Source: Phaeosaccion multiseriatum (taxonomy: Eukaryota; Ochrophyta, other classes). Taken from it: DNA of 64,000 nucleotides. The translations under genes were made by a program, and so were the position numbers. This document shows positions 10,688 to 25,846 of the stretch, in pieces. Below the pieces are notes generated by a model that saw only the letters and a program-made list of their open reading frames with translations, did not search any database and had not been told where the DNA came from. Position 1 is the stretch's first letter. The number at the start of each line of letters is the position of its first letter. The DNA is taken from the NCBI GenBank assembly GCA_965112735.1, contig OZ218950.1:1116001-1180000 (forward strand). The letters run 5' to 3'.

Positions 10688-13048
10688 TGTGTCTGTGTGT
10701 CGGTGTATCTCTATCAGGCCACCGTACAATCCCCTACAGCAGATTCTTCAGGTACTTTCTACCTTACTTCCTTTCTGCTTACGCGCGGGGATCGGGTGTG
10801 ATTGTGTGAATAGGCAATGACCGGGTAACGAAAGATGAGTCCTTGGCGTAACTCTCCTCCTGCCTTCGTCTTCCCTCTCCCCTACAACAACACCAACACC
10901 AATCCTGACCAAAGGTACTGGAGGAAGAGATCCCTCTCATCACCTACGACGGCTGGGGCACCCTCGTCCCACCCCACACAGGGGAGCACGCCGGCAGCGG
11001 CTCTGACCCCAAACGTATCGGAGAAGACTATTTTAAGTTCCGAACCGGGCCCACTGACTTCAGAGACACCGTTCTGCGGCCGCTCGGGGGGGACGTGGCG
11101 GCGGACGAGTTTGACGCCTTGTTGGCGCTGTGCCAACCGCTGGTGGAGGCATCTGCTGCCATCCCGCCCTTTGCTCTCCGTGCGGACAAATGGATGGCCC
11201 TCACTATGCTGCCGTACTTGCCTCAGTTGTTGCAAGTGGCGCCTCTGGCAGACGAGCTCAATGGGCCCTTCTCGGCTGTCATGGACAAGGTGGGTGGGTG
11301 GAGGGGTGGAGGGAGCAGCAGGTGACAGAAGAGGGCTCTTCTCAGCTTTTCATTTTTACTAACGCAGAGCAGAAGCTTTCCACGAGCGCTGAGCTGTGAC
11401 CTGAGTTAGTGAGTGAGTGAGTGAGTGAGTTAGTGAGTGAGTGAGTGAGTGAGTTGTGGAAGCAGCGAATCATACTATGCGTGCACGTACCCCCACCCAC
11501 CCCTGCTCTGTGTCTCTACCCCCTCTCTCTCTTGTCGTTCCCAGGTGCCTATTACCAGCAAGATCCTCCGCGACTGGCTGGACTTTCTCGCCTTCGCCCT
11601 GAGCGGGCTCAAGGCCGACGCCACGGTGTGTGCAGCAATGGCATATACCATGGGAGACCTCCATCGAGAAGGCGCTGTGCTCGAGTATCCGGAGGGAGGC
11701 GGAGGGGCCATTATTGATGCGCTTGTGCGGGCCTTTACCAAGTTCGGAGGCGAGTTGCGCCTACGTACTCACATTGAGAACATTGAAGTGGAGGAGGGGA
11801 AGGCGGTGGGAGTGAGGCTGCGTGGTAAGGCAGGAGGAGGAGGAGGAGAAGCAGGGGGCGGGGGTAATGTGTTGAGGGCGAAGAAGGGGGTGGTATCGAA
11901 CGCCTCGGTATGGGATACCATGAAACTTATTCCGGAGTTCGAAGTCAGCAAGGGTGGGAAGGAAGGGGAGGAGGAGGTGGAGGAGGAGGTGGCTAAGCAG
12001 CACCAGCGCCCACCGTCATCACCACCACCAGCAGCAGGTGGTGATACAGCAGTCGCACCTGTCATTCCCTCGGACTTTCGCGAGGAGGCGAATGCTGTCC
12101 CGGCCACCATGAGCTTCATGCACCTTCACTTGGGTTTGGAAGGCTTAGACTTACCCGAGGGGACAGAGCCGCACCACACTGTCATCAACGACTGGGACGA
12201 TACCTTGGGTGAGCTAAACATGATGGCTGTCTCCATCCCCACGCTCCTGGACCCGTCGTTGGCACCCGAGGGATGTCATGTGGTGCATGCGTACGCAGCG
12301 GCCAATGAGGAGTGGGGCCCGTGGGAGGGGCTGGACAGGAGGAGCGACGAGTACAAGAAGCTAAAGGAGGAGAGAGCAGAAGCACTGTGGAAGGCAGTAG
12401 GTGAGTTGTGGGACGGAACCTCTCCCTCTTCTCTTCCCCCACCCACACCCACGCACACACACACGCATCCACTCACTCACACACCCAACCCACCCTCACG
12501 GACGGTGGACGGGTTTGAAGAGAGGGTATTGGGTGTGCAAGGTGATGATGTGTTTTTTGCCGAAGAGGACGCTACTTTCCTTTTATCCTACCGGAGATGT
12601 AGTGCACGACTCCTTCGTCCTTCGCATGCATCCATATATATGTATATCGCTATAGTCGATATTTGATACGAAGTCAATATACTGCCGGTGAAACTCCCCT
12701 CGCCCCATGTAAACCCCCCCCCCCTCTTCTCGTCGCTACCTCACCTCACCCTCACCCTCTGCAACAGAGCGCATCATCCCGGATGCGCGGTCCCGTGTGC
12801 GTACGAAGCTCGAAGGGAGCCCCCTCACGCATGCAAGGTTCCTACGGAGAAGCTTTGGATCGTACGGCCCAGGCTATCGAGCGGGAGAGAAGCTCTTTCC
12901 CCAGCCAAACTATGTGCCGCTCCCAGGCCTCCTTTGTTGCGGAGACAGCGTCTTCCCAGGGATAGGCGTGCCTGCCGTGGCTGTCTCCGGGGCATGTGCT
13001 GCGAATACTTTGCTTCCAGCGTGGAAACAGCTGGCCATGTTCAGATGA
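9959..13048 (+). CDS. Plastid-targeted carotenoid isomerase (CRTISO-like) flavoprotein
   Basis: FAD-dependent enzyme of the prolycopene isomerase / phytoene desaturase superfamily, acting on carotenoids in the plastid. Six exons close in frame (9959-10246, 10357-10529, 10718-10751, 10915-11289, 11545-12400, 12768-13048), about 668 aa. Exon 1 is only targeting sequence: hydrophobic signal peptide ending GGASA-WISSG, then a basic Ser/Thr-rich stretch, as in complex plastids. Exon 2 begins with the dinucleotide fold VIIGAGIGGLCCGALLAKNG and GGCAHSFERDGFMFDSGPS. Later landmarks are PFALRADKWMAL, AYTMGDLHREGAVLEYPEGG, FMHLHLGLEG, INDWDD, TPLTHARF-like SPLTHARFLRR, GSYGPGYRAG and the C-terminal GDSVFPGIGVPAVAVSG. 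A low-complexity Gly/Glu insert in exon 5 contains the dispersed motif (GGDTAV). The true CRTISO and its CRTISO-like relatives cannot be separated here. A decayed copy lies at 15040-16216. Confidence 0.9.
10636..10700. repeat. (GT)n microsatellite, CRTISO-like intron 2
   Basis: Dinucleotide run of about 25 units just upstream of the 34-nt exon 3. Confidence 0.9.
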
Positions 13049-13658
13049 CACCACCCGAGCTACGAAATGGACTTGCGTACCGTACCGTACCGTACCGTAC
13101 CGTACCGTACCCCTCTCTGACTCGCTAATCAGTACTTATGAAGACGGGTGGTGCACACGGGTATGAAGCAGAGAAGGGGAGAAGCTTTCTGGCTGTGGTA
13201 AAGGAGGGCAGGCACTGACCGGTTGTGAAAAGAATAATATGCACCGCATACTCAAACCCACTCAAGCTCCTGACCTGGCTGTAGTTGGCACCCGAGGACT
13301 CACCCCTCCCCCCGCTTGCGATGAAACGCAACCCAACCCTGAGATACATACACCCACCTGCACAAACACAGCGATTAAACACCTCTGCTGTGCCTATTTT
13401 ACTCCACTGGAGGTGCGACCTGACGTCTCTATTCTTATTTATTGATTTATAAGTACGTATATAAATACCTGATCAATACGCTTGTCTTTTCACGATGCGA
13501 TTTTTAAACCTTTTTGTTGTATAGTCACTGAAGGGGGCACATACCGTAATCAGTAAAGAGTACACCGCCTCCAACCAGCACAAAATACTTGCTCTTGTTT
13601 GCTTCCTTTCGTCTCGGTAAGGAGGAGCAGGAGCGACACTCTTCCATGTTAGGCAACT
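13049..13658. other. Spacer with (CCGTA)n array and duplicated 3' flank
   Basis: No gene. A short pentanucleotide array GTACC/CCGTA lies at 13077-13113, just after the isomerase stop. The stretch around 13230-13300 (ATACTCAAACCCACTCA, GTAGTTGGCACCCGAGGACTC) recurs with changes at 16375-16460, so the duplicated block extends past the gene end. Confidence 0.75.
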
Positions 13659-14684
13659 TCAACAAAAGTCTCCCAGTGTCCCCTCTTCCTCCTCCTCCGC
13701 AGGCTGCTGCTGGTCAAGCTTCTCCAGCGCAGTCGCTTGGGAATCGTCACCAGAGCTGCTGCTACCGAGATCCTTCGCTGCGCTTTTGCTTTGGATGTAG
13801 TGGCTGATGATGCTGCAGCTCGCGTTGCTTCTCAGCAAGGGACAGGGGCGCTCGGGCATCGACGCTACCCCAATCAGCGGCTCTGATAGTGTGCGCCTCC
13901 GTTGCATTAGCCCCTCCTCGGCCTCCCGTCGGCGCTCTTGCAGGGCCTCTCTCGAAGGTCGACGACCTGCTGATGCGGAGGGGGGTTGAGCAGCCGCAGC
14001 GACACTGTTCCCACAACACCACGTCCCCGACGAGCGAGAAATGATTCTTGGTGCTATTCGTGCTGCTACTGTTGATGGTGTCGTTGTCGTTGTTGTTGGT
14101 GTTGTTGGTGTTGGTGTTGTTGTTGTTGTTGTTGCTGCTGTTGTTGTTCTCGTTCTTATTGCTGAGGGGAGTGTTGGAAAGAGTGCACCAGCAGCAGCCG
14201 CCTCAAGACGGCGCTTCCTCGTCGGCTTCTTCGCCGGCAAGAAGCTCTCTACTTTTGGCTCACCACTGCTGGTGCGACCTCTCCTGCTGCACCAACCGAA
14301 CCGGCCCCGAGACGGTCTCGCGGCGTTGACCGCGTCCATCTCTGGGGCTGCTAGCCGCTTTCGGGGGAAGAAATACGCAACGTATCTTGCGTCGTCGTCA
14401 AAAGGAGTGGGCGCTGCTGAAGGGCCCGGCCGTACCTTGCTGTGAGCCCGGGACCTGCTGGGCTCCTGGCTATCTGGGTGCCACTGCTCGCGCTGCTGCA
14501 GTCCCCCTGGCACCATTGCTGCCTCGGTGATGTTGCCTGCTGCACTGCATCTCCCGTTGAGGTTACCCAACCGTGACATCCCTGCTGTTGTTCGGGAGGG
14601 GGGCACTCTATGCTTCATTCCTGAAGTGCAACGCGACTGCGGCACCACCATGCCTGTGTCTGCATCCGCATTCCCTCCAGCCAT
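13659..14684 (-). CDS. Unrecognised protein X1, paralogue of X2
   Basis: I do not recognise this 341-aa protein. It is convergent with the isomerase gene. Comparison with its neighbour X2 (16629-17678) shows which parts are constrained: PTPFDDDARYVAYFFPRK, a basic KPTRKRRLEAAAAGALFP, a probable coiled coil RPSREALQERRREAEEG with LMQRRRTLSEPLIG, and PERPCPLLRSNASCS with IISHYIQSK. Between them lie Thr-rich, Ser-rich and Glu-rich low-complexity regions. No membrane segment or signal peptide is evident. Opposite-strand reading frames overlap it, but only the minus frame is conserved between the two copies. The start ATG is the first in frame; an upstream exon cannot be excluded. Function unknown; the basic, disordered character would suit a regulatory or nucleic-acid-associated protein, which is only a guess. 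Confidence 0.6.
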   Translation of the reverse strand: MAGGNADADTGMVVPQSRCTSGMKHRVPPSRTTAGMSRLGNLNGRCSAAGNITEAAMVPGGLQQREQWHPDSQEPSRSRAHSKVRPGPSAAPTPFDDDARYVAYFFPRKRLAAPEMDAVNAARPSRGRFGWCSRRGRTSSGEPKVESFLPAKKPTRKRRLEAAAAGALFPTLPSAIRTRTTTAATTTTTTPTPTTPTTTTTTPSTVAARIAPRIISRSSGTWCCGNSVAAAAQPPSASAGRRPSREALQERRREAEEGLMQRRRTLSEPLIGVASMPERPCPLLRSNASCSIISHYIQSKSAAKDLGSSSSGDDSQATALEKLDQQQPAEEEEEGTLGDFC

Positions 14685-15039
14685 GCTGAGGACTGTGGAC
14701 TGTGTGTGTGGGGGGGGGGCGAACTACATCAGAGCTTACGGGCAAGACTATGTGTATCTTTTTCCCCCGAGTCGGTTGGGAGCCTGTAACGTAAAACGTT
14801 ACAAAGGCAAGTAGTCCCCCAAAAAAAAAAAAAAAAAAAAACCTTTTTTCCATTTGTTTTACACACTCGCTACCCAGCCCAGTTGTACAGCACCTCCCCC
14901 ATGCTCCTCCTCAGCCATACCTGCCCTCCAAAGAGCCGAAACTGTCGTATCTCTCTTCCCCCCACCACAGAGATGATACCACGCTCAAACTCTTGTAGCA
15001 CCTACCCGCCAAGGAAGTGTAGAAGTATGAGCTCGTGCA
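14685..15039. other. Spacer upstream of X1
   Basis: Contains an A run of about 19-20 at 14820-14840 and no recognisable gene. It separates the two halves of the duplication. Confidence 0.5.
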
Positions 15040-16216
15040 CATTGCGTGACAACACCAACAACATAAAGGCTTTTTTTGGATGAGGACATCGTTTTCATCG
15101 CGTACGGCTGGCGCACACCCTAACCCCACTCTAACTTCTACGGGGGAGCACCGGCGTTCCGACCCCCAAACGCATCGCACAAGGCTATTCTTTTGAAGTG
15201 ACCGACTCCGTGCTGGAGCCGCTCGAGCAGCACAGGTGCACGAGATCCCGCCCTTCGTCCTCTGCGCGAACAAGTGGATGGCCCTCGCTCACCAAGAAGG
15301 GCGGACGAGCTCAACAGACCATTCTCGGCGGTCATGGACGAGGTGGGTGGATGGGTGGAGGGGAGCGAGCAGCAGGAGACAGAGAGCGAGGAGGCTCTTC
15401 TCTGCTTTCCGTTGTACTGGGCAGAGCTGATGTTGTTGGTGGTGGTGGCTGGTGGTGGTGGCAGTGTACGTGTGTCAAGTGGTCAGTCACACATGCCGGG
15501 AGAGGGGTCTGCATGAGGACTGACAGGGGTAAGTGGCTGAGTGAGTGGTGGAAGTAGCGAATCAATCTATATGCTCAAGTACTCCGTTCCACCCCACCCC
15601 TGCCCATTGTCTCCACCCCGTCCCCCCACCCGCTCTCGTCCTTAGGTGCCCGTTACCAGCAAGCTCCTTCGCGACTGTATCAGGTTTCCGGAGCGGGAAG
15701 GGAGCAAGAGTATGGAGGAAGAGCAAGAATGAGGAACAGGAACAGGAGGAGGAGGAGGAACAGGAGGAGGAGGAGGAGGAGGAGGAGGAGGAGGAGGAGG
15801 AGGAGGAGAAGAAGGAGGAGGGGGCAAGTGGGGACACTCTGTGCTGGGAGGGCAGCTCGTGAAACCCGCACGACGACGACGACGACGAGGAGCAAGAATG
15901 AGGGGGAGAACGAGGAGGAGGAGCAGCAGTAGCACCAGCAGCAGAAGGAGCAGGCGAAGCAGCAGCAATAGCGGCAGTAATTTCCTTCGGACTTTCGCGA
16001 AGAGGTGAAGGCTGGGTGTACGAAGCTCGAAGTGAGCCCTCTCACGCACACCACGGTCCTGCGGAGAAGCTTTGGATCGCATAGCCCCGGCTTTCGAGCG
16101 GGAGAGAAGCTCTTTCCCCAGCCCACTGCTTGCCCCTGCCTGGCCTCCTTGCGGTGGAGACAGCGTCTTCCCAAGGGGCCTGCAGCCAAGGTTTTGCCTC
16201 GTGCATGGTAACAGCT
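15040..16216 (+). pseudogene. Decayed second copy of the CRTISO-like gene
   Basis: Three blocks match the intact gene in order. About 15050-15345 matches the end of intron 3 and exon 4 (TACGGCTGG, CCCCCAAACGCATCG, ATCCCGCCCTT, AACAAGTGGATGGCCCTC, CGGTCATGGACGAGGTGGGTGG). About 15645-15682 matches the start of exon 5 (GTTACCAGCAAG, CGCGACTG). About 15975-16216 matches a late exon 5 piece (CGGACTTTCGCGAAGAGG) fused to exon 6 (GAAGCTTTGGATCG, CTTTCGAGCGGGAGAGAAG, GGAGACAGCGTCTTCCCA). Exon 5 is mostly deleted, partly replaced by GA-rich repeat, and several frames are broken. No copy of the targeting exon or of the dinucleotide-binding exon is seen. A non-functional remnant of a tandem duplication. 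Confidence 0.82.
15730..15815. repeat. (GGA)n tract within the isomerase remnant
   Basis: Imperfect AGG/GGA run that occupies the place of deleted exon 5 sequence. Confidence 0.8.
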
Positions 16217-16628
16217 TGTCATGTTCAGATGGAACATAATATACTTTTGCTGGATAATTCACTGTGCATCTCTCTCCCTCTTGACTTCTTGCAACTTCTT
16301 ACTGACGGATTCTTCTTGTACAGTACCGGTACCCGAGGAGCTTTCTGGTAAAGGCGGGCAGGCACTGGGTGTAAAATGACTAATATGGACCGCATACTCA
16401 AACCCACTCACTCGTCTCATCACTATTGACCTGCCCGTAGTTGGTTCGCGAGGACTCGTGTGAGTGTGTCAGCAGGTGCCACCCTCCCCTCTCTCTTCTT
16501 GGGATGACGAGTACAATCCAACCCTGAGACACAGATGCACCAACACACTGTGCAGTGCCAATTGAACCGGGGCGAGGTAGGGACGCATGAAACGATATGT
16601 GCTGACGTCTCATTATTAGTTCGAAGTA

Positions 16629-17678
16629 CTACATCATGCATTGTATTGGCACTCTAACTCTGACATGGCTTCCGACACACGCGAATCCTCGACTCTTTTG
16701 CAGGTGCATGCCGTCATGTGTATACCGCTCCCAATCAACCAGCTCCTCTGCTTCCGTGCTTTCGGCTTGGGTGGCAGGAGGCGCAGGCGCAGTACTGCTC
16801 AATTGCGGGGAGCTGTAATCACAGTATGACACTGTCTCCTCTCCCTCTTCCGCAGGCTGATGGTGGCCAACCTTCTCCAGCTCGGTCGCTCGGGAAGCGT
16901 CGTCGTCGTGGCTGCTGCTGAGATGCTTCACTGCGTTTTTGCTTTGAATGTAGTGGCTGATGATGCTGCAGCTCGCGTTGCTTCTCAGCAAGGGACAGGG
17001 GCGCTCGGGCATCCGCGTGGTGCCAGTGCTGCTGCGGAGCCCAATCAGCGGCTCTGATAGTGTGCGCCTCCGTTGCATTAGCCCCTCCTCGGCCTCCCGT
17101 CGGCGCTCTTGCAGTGCCTCTCTCGAAGGTCGACGACTTGATGGGGGGGTGGGCCGAGCAGCCGCATCGTTTTTGTTGGCAGAACGTGCCTTCGTGGAGC
17201 TTTTCGTGCACGACGGCTCTGAACGAGTTCTTGCTGTTGCTGGTCTTGTTGCTCTTATTCTTGTTGCTGTGGGGACCGTTGGAAAGAGTGCACCGGCAGC
17301 GGTCGCGCCAAGACGGCGCTTCCTCGTCCGGAAGAAGCTCCCTACTGAATGGTTTGAAACTTCGGCTCCAGGTGCTCCGCATTCTACTGGTGTTGCCGGC
17401 GGCCCAGCGGCGGGACGATCGCCACCACTCTTCCTACGACCACGTCTGCTGGGAACACTCCTCCTGCATCGCCGGAGCCACGTCAACACCAGAGAGGGTC
17501 TCACGTCGTGGACCTCCTCCTCCATCTTTTGGGGGAAGAAATACGCCATGTACCTTGCGTCGTCATCGAAAGGAGTGGGTGGTGAAGAACACGGCAGGGG
17601 CATGTTGCGAGCGCGGGTCCTGCTCGGGCTGTGCTGCTGGCAGCAGCGCTCCCGCTGCCGCTGTCCCCCTGGCGCCAT
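16629..17678 (-). CDS. Unrecognised protein X2, paralogue of X1
   Basis: A 349-aa reading frame sharing with X1 the blocks PTPFDDDARYMAYFFPQK, RKRRLGATAAGALFP, RPSREALQERRREAEEG, LMQRRRTLSEPLIG, RMPERPCPLLRSNASCS and IISHYIQSK. The long middle differs: X1 has Thr-rich repeats where X2 has a basic Ser/Thr/Ala-rich stretch. X2 also continues about 60 residues past the X1 C-terminus (WERYTHDGMHLQKSR and beyond). Strong conservation of coiled-coil and C-terminal blocks against drift elsewhere argues that both copies are or recently were functional. No known domain recognised. Upstream lies a spacer of about 1.2 kb with a small inverted-repeat element. Confidence 0.6.
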   Translation of the reverse strand: MAPGGQRQRERCCQQHSPSRTRARNMPLPCSSPPTPFDDDARYMAYFFPQKMEEEVHDVRPSLVLTWLRRCRRSVPSRRGRRKSGGDRPAAGPPATPVECGAPGAEVSNHSVGSFFRTRKRRLGATAAGALFPTVPTATRIRATRPATARTRSEPSCTKSSTKARSANKNDAAARPTPPSSRRPSREALQERRREAEEGLMQRRRTLSEPLIGLRSSTGTTRMPERPCPLLRSNASCSIISHYIQSKNAVKHLSSSHDDDASRATELEKVGHHQPAEEGEETVSYCDYSSPQLSSTAPAPPATQAESTEAEELVDWERYTHDGMHLQKSRGFACVGSHVRVRVPIQCMM

Positions 17679-18174
17679 TGCTTCAGTTCAGTTCCGTGTG
17701 TGGTCTTAATTTCTTCTCCTCTTCACGAGATTCCAACGCGGCTGGTACTCGATAAGGGAGGGCGACACCTTCCTCGCCTTTTCTCCTGGTGAAGCACAAC
17801 ACTTATGCCAGGCTCAGAGCCTGTCTCTTCTTTGCCTGTAGCTCTTTCTGAGGGGGGGGTGGATGGAAATGTTGTTGGAAGTGAGCAAGAATAGGGCGGG
17901 GGGAGAGGAGCACGACGTGAGGTCGGGGGACGTGGAAGCGAGGGAAAACAACGAGGAGAAAATGGGCGGGCGGAGCCGGGCGGAGCTTCAACGTCGAACT
18001 CCTCCCAGAAGGGGAAAATGTGCAGAAGGCCACAAAAACGCAGGAAACGGCAAATGAAACCGTTACAGGGTGGGCCCCAAGAAAAAGAAATAAAGCGCGG
18101 CTACTGCACGATGAACGCGAAGAAAATACGTTGAGCCGCGTTTGAACGGCACGGCGGTGGAGTTGGATGCGAAA
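17679..18174. other. Spacer between X2 and the inverted-repeat element
   Basis: No gene recognised; moderately GC-rich unique sequence. Confidence 0.4.
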
Positions 18175-18412
18175 TCGGCCCTGGAAGAGGTTATCAGATT
18201 ACTGATTACGGCCGGCGCAGCCGGCCTGATTACTGATTACTGCCGGCGCCAGCCGGCCTGATTACTGATTATGGCGCCAGCCGGGCCTGATTACTGATTA
18301 TGGCCGGCGCCAGCCGGGTCTGATTACTGATTATGACCGGCGCCAGCCGGCCTGATTACCGTCCTGATTAGTGATTATGACCGGCGCACACTGTAACCTC
18401 TTCCAGGGCCGA
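18175..18412. mobile_element. Small inverted-repeat element (MITE-like) with internal tandem repeats
   Basis: Perfect 19-bp terminal inverted repeats: TCGGCCCTGGAAGAGGTTA at 18175-18193 and its reverse complement at 18394-18412. Both ends are flanked by the direct repeat GCGAAA (18169-18174 and 18413-18418), a 6-bp target-site duplication. The interior is five to six tandem units of about 32 bp, each with TGATTACTGATTA followed by the palindrome-rich GGCCGGCGCCAGCCGG. No coding capacity, so it would need a transposase in trans. Confidence 0.85.
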
Positions 18413-18880
18413 GCGAAACGAACTCAGCTTTCATGGCTTTGTCAAAATAATCAACAATCTGGTGGGGTTGCATTTTGCATATATAAAAAGCGTGCGCGGC
18501 CTCCTGCCGACTCACCGCACACGATTACGATTGGCTACCATCGGCTACCATCGGTTGGTTACCAACCGTCCCCTCCCTCCCCCTCCTCCCCGCCCCTCCT
18601 CGTCTATACGGTGCAAATGTCCTATAAAGAAAGAGATAAAAAGAGTGAAGGCAGGCAGACAAGACAGGAGCCACGCCCCCTCGTGCGTCGCCTCATTCCT
18701 CATTCCTCATTCCGCCTTCACACCCGCCTGCCATCCGCCTTCACACCCCTCACGTCAGCACGAGCGCATGCTTACTGCTTCTACGACTGACTACCAAGCC
18801 ATGACACAAACACAAACATGCCCCTCCCTTCCTCCCTCCCTCCCCCCCCCCCCACCCTCTAGCCTCTAGTAGTAACGGCT
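18413..18880. other. Spacer downstream of ATP synthase beta
   Basis: No gene recognised. Probably includes the 3' UTR of the beta-subunit gene at its right end. Confidence 0.4.
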
Positions 18881-23626
<4,746 letters not shown>

Positions 23627-23822
23627 GATGGAGCAACCTGGTCGTCAACCTCTTCTTCTACAGAGACAATCGAGCTGCCACGATGCCCGAGGGGAAGGCG
23701 CCGCACACACGCACACACACCCCCTCGGGAATATCCCGTGGATACAAACCGCGTCGCTGAACAACGAGAAGACTCTGAAAAATAGAGAAAGGAGAGTTTG
23801 TAATAACCTTAGTGCATACAAG
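23627..23822. promoter_or_regulatory. Divergent promoter region, ATP synthase beta / delta
   Basis: 196 bp between outward-facing start codons of two subunits of the same complex. No TATA box stands out. Shared control is inferred from geometry and from the need for matched subunit supply. Confidence 0.6.
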
Positions 23823-25846
23823 ATGCTCTCCCTTGTTGCCCGAAGAACTGCTGCGAGTGTGGCCAGACCGTCCCTCAATGTCGTCGGCACGGCAAGGTAC
23901 GTTGGTAAAACGCAACGCTGCCGAAGAGAGGAGCGAGGAAGGGCAGGGAGCAAGAGGGAGGAATGAAGACGAGGAGGAGGATGAGGAGGAGGGGAAACCC
24001 AGCTGCAAGCAACTGCTATACCAATGTCGTTGCGAGGGTTACTGCCCCTCCGAAGATCCTTTGCTTCCTCGGTGCGGCGAGAGTAGGGAAGGGGGAAGGC
24101 TCTGGAACCGAAATGGGATAGGGGATTGGGGACGGGGGAAAGTGGGCGTGAGAGAGGGCTGTGCAGTAGTGGCCGAGCAGCTGAGGAGCTGAACATCATC
24201 CTCGCCGAAGATCTCCTCCGTTGGTTTGGAGTGGATTGGGGCAGTGGCAAACCCATTGAGTAGCCATGAAGGGGGGAGGGATGAAGAAGGGGAGGTGGGG
24301 TTTACAGAGGAATGCGTTTCACTTTGCTCGACCTGCTCATCCGCGACTTCTCTCTGCTTCTACTGCTACTGCTACTGCTGCCGTACCAGTTGGCGTGCCA
24401 TGTCCGAGGCAGCCGCCCCTGTCACAGACAAGGTTAAGCTCAACTTCTGCCTCCCGCACGAGGCCATCTACTCAAATACCTCGGTAGAGTCGGTAAGTGC
24501 ATGTTTGTGTTGGAAACTGGCTCTCTGTATGTATGAATACTGGGCAAGAACGACCTGCGTAGGTGTGCAATCACAAGTTTCCGTCCACCACGGCCTGTGG
24601 TTTTGTCTGTGCTCCTCGTCTCCCCTTGCCTCCTTTGCCCCTCCTTGATGACCCATGTCTCCTTCGCGTCTCCTTGATAAAGGTCATCATCCCGGGCCTT
24701 GCCGGCGAGTACGGAATCACAGCAGGTCACAGCCCGATCGTGGCGGAGCTGAAGGCGGGGGTGGTGCAAATTATTCACGAGACCGGCAAGGTACGTGCGT
24801 GCCACGGCAGGCAGAGGCAGGGGCTGAGGCATGGTGAGGTCAGCCAGAGGGGAGGGGGGGGGGGATGAAACGGCACTGAAGAGGAGAGAGAATGCTACTG
24901 AGCGTAGAATGAAGCGGAGGCACGGAAAGGAGAGGGAGTGGCATAGTGTCATGTCATCGTGTGGGCTGCGCAGCCTTGGAGTGACGGACGCCAGAAGCAA
25001 CGGGGCAGGGCATGAAGAATGTCTGTATGGTTGGGGGGGGGGGGGGGGTGCTTGACACACAGCTCAGATCCATTGTTGATGAATGCTTGTATTGTAGAGA
25101 GAGGGCGGGGTTGATGCCTACAGCGCAAGACTTGCTTCCTCATTCACGTGGCCTGTTTTGCTTATGCTCTGCCCCTCACTCCTCCTCTGCCTCTCTCTCC
25201 TCCTCTCCATGCCACTGCCGCCGCCGCCGCCGCCGCTGCTGCTGCTGCTGCTGCTGCTACTGCGTGGGTGTCCTCCAGGACCCTGAAAAGTTCTTCGTAT
25301 CAGCAGGCTTTGCATTGACGCACAGCAACAGCGTGACTGACATTACTGCCATTGAGGCGGTGAGGCTGGACGAGATTGACGACGCTGCGGTCAAGACGGC
25401 TTACTCAACGGCACAAGCTGCCTTCAACGCCGCTCCGGAGGGAGGCAAGGAGAAGGCAGAGGCACAGGTGCGCACAGGGGTGAGGGAGAGAGTATGAAAA
25501 GAGACTAAGACAGAGGGGAGAGAGTAAGAGAGAGGCAGAGAGAGAAGGGGTTTGTCAGAGAACCAAGAAGTGGATGTAAAGTGTGTTCGGTTTCGTGGGT
25601 TGGGAAGAGGCGAAGAGGGGCTAAGTGAACTCTTTTGCCTCTTTCTCGGCATGCAGCTCCTACTCGGCGGGCGGCCGGTGCGCGTCTCCCTCCAATTTGA
25701 GTTTGACTGACCCCTTGTCCATTCTCTCTGCCCCTTCTCTGTCCTATTGTTCGTTCGTTCGTCCGTCGGTGTTTCTGTTTTGGGGCTTGCAGGTAGCAAT
25801 GGAGTGCGCAACGGCAATGGCGGCGGCCGTCGGAACCTCAGTCTAG
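23823..25846 (+). CDS. Mitochondrial ATP synthase F1 subunit delta (bacterial epsilon homologue)
   Basis: Central-stalk subunit of mitochondrial F1, homologous to bacterial epsilon. Five exons close in frame (23823-23896, 24390-24492, 24683-24790, 25279-25467, 25793-25846), about 175 aa. Exon 1 encodes the presequence (MLSLVARRTAASVARPSLNV), exon 2 starts the mature part with DKVKLNFCLPHEAIYSN. The beta-sandwich signature follows: VIIPGLAGEYGITAGHSPIV and AELKAGVVQIIHE, then FFVSAGFALTHSNSVTDI. A two-helix C-terminus (AVRLDEIDDAAVKTAYSTAQ to MAAAVGTSV) completes it. Normal length for the family. Introns contain CTG and CCG trinucleotide runs (25215-25260). Confidence 0.93.

Noticed and set aside
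12401-12666. Extension of isomerase exon 5 past 12400
   Set aside because: The text turns to Pro/Thr/His repeats, a GTGAGT donor lies at 12401, and splicing to 12768 restores the family sequence (WKAV-ERIIPD).
14041-14445. Plus-strand frames over gene X1
   Set aside because: Only the minus-strand translation is conserved between X1 and X2; the plus frames are Val/Leu-rich shadows.
18175-18412. CRISPR-like array of direct repeats
   Set aside because: Units are contiguous without spacers, are enclosed by inverted ends and a target duplication, and the genome is eukaryotic.
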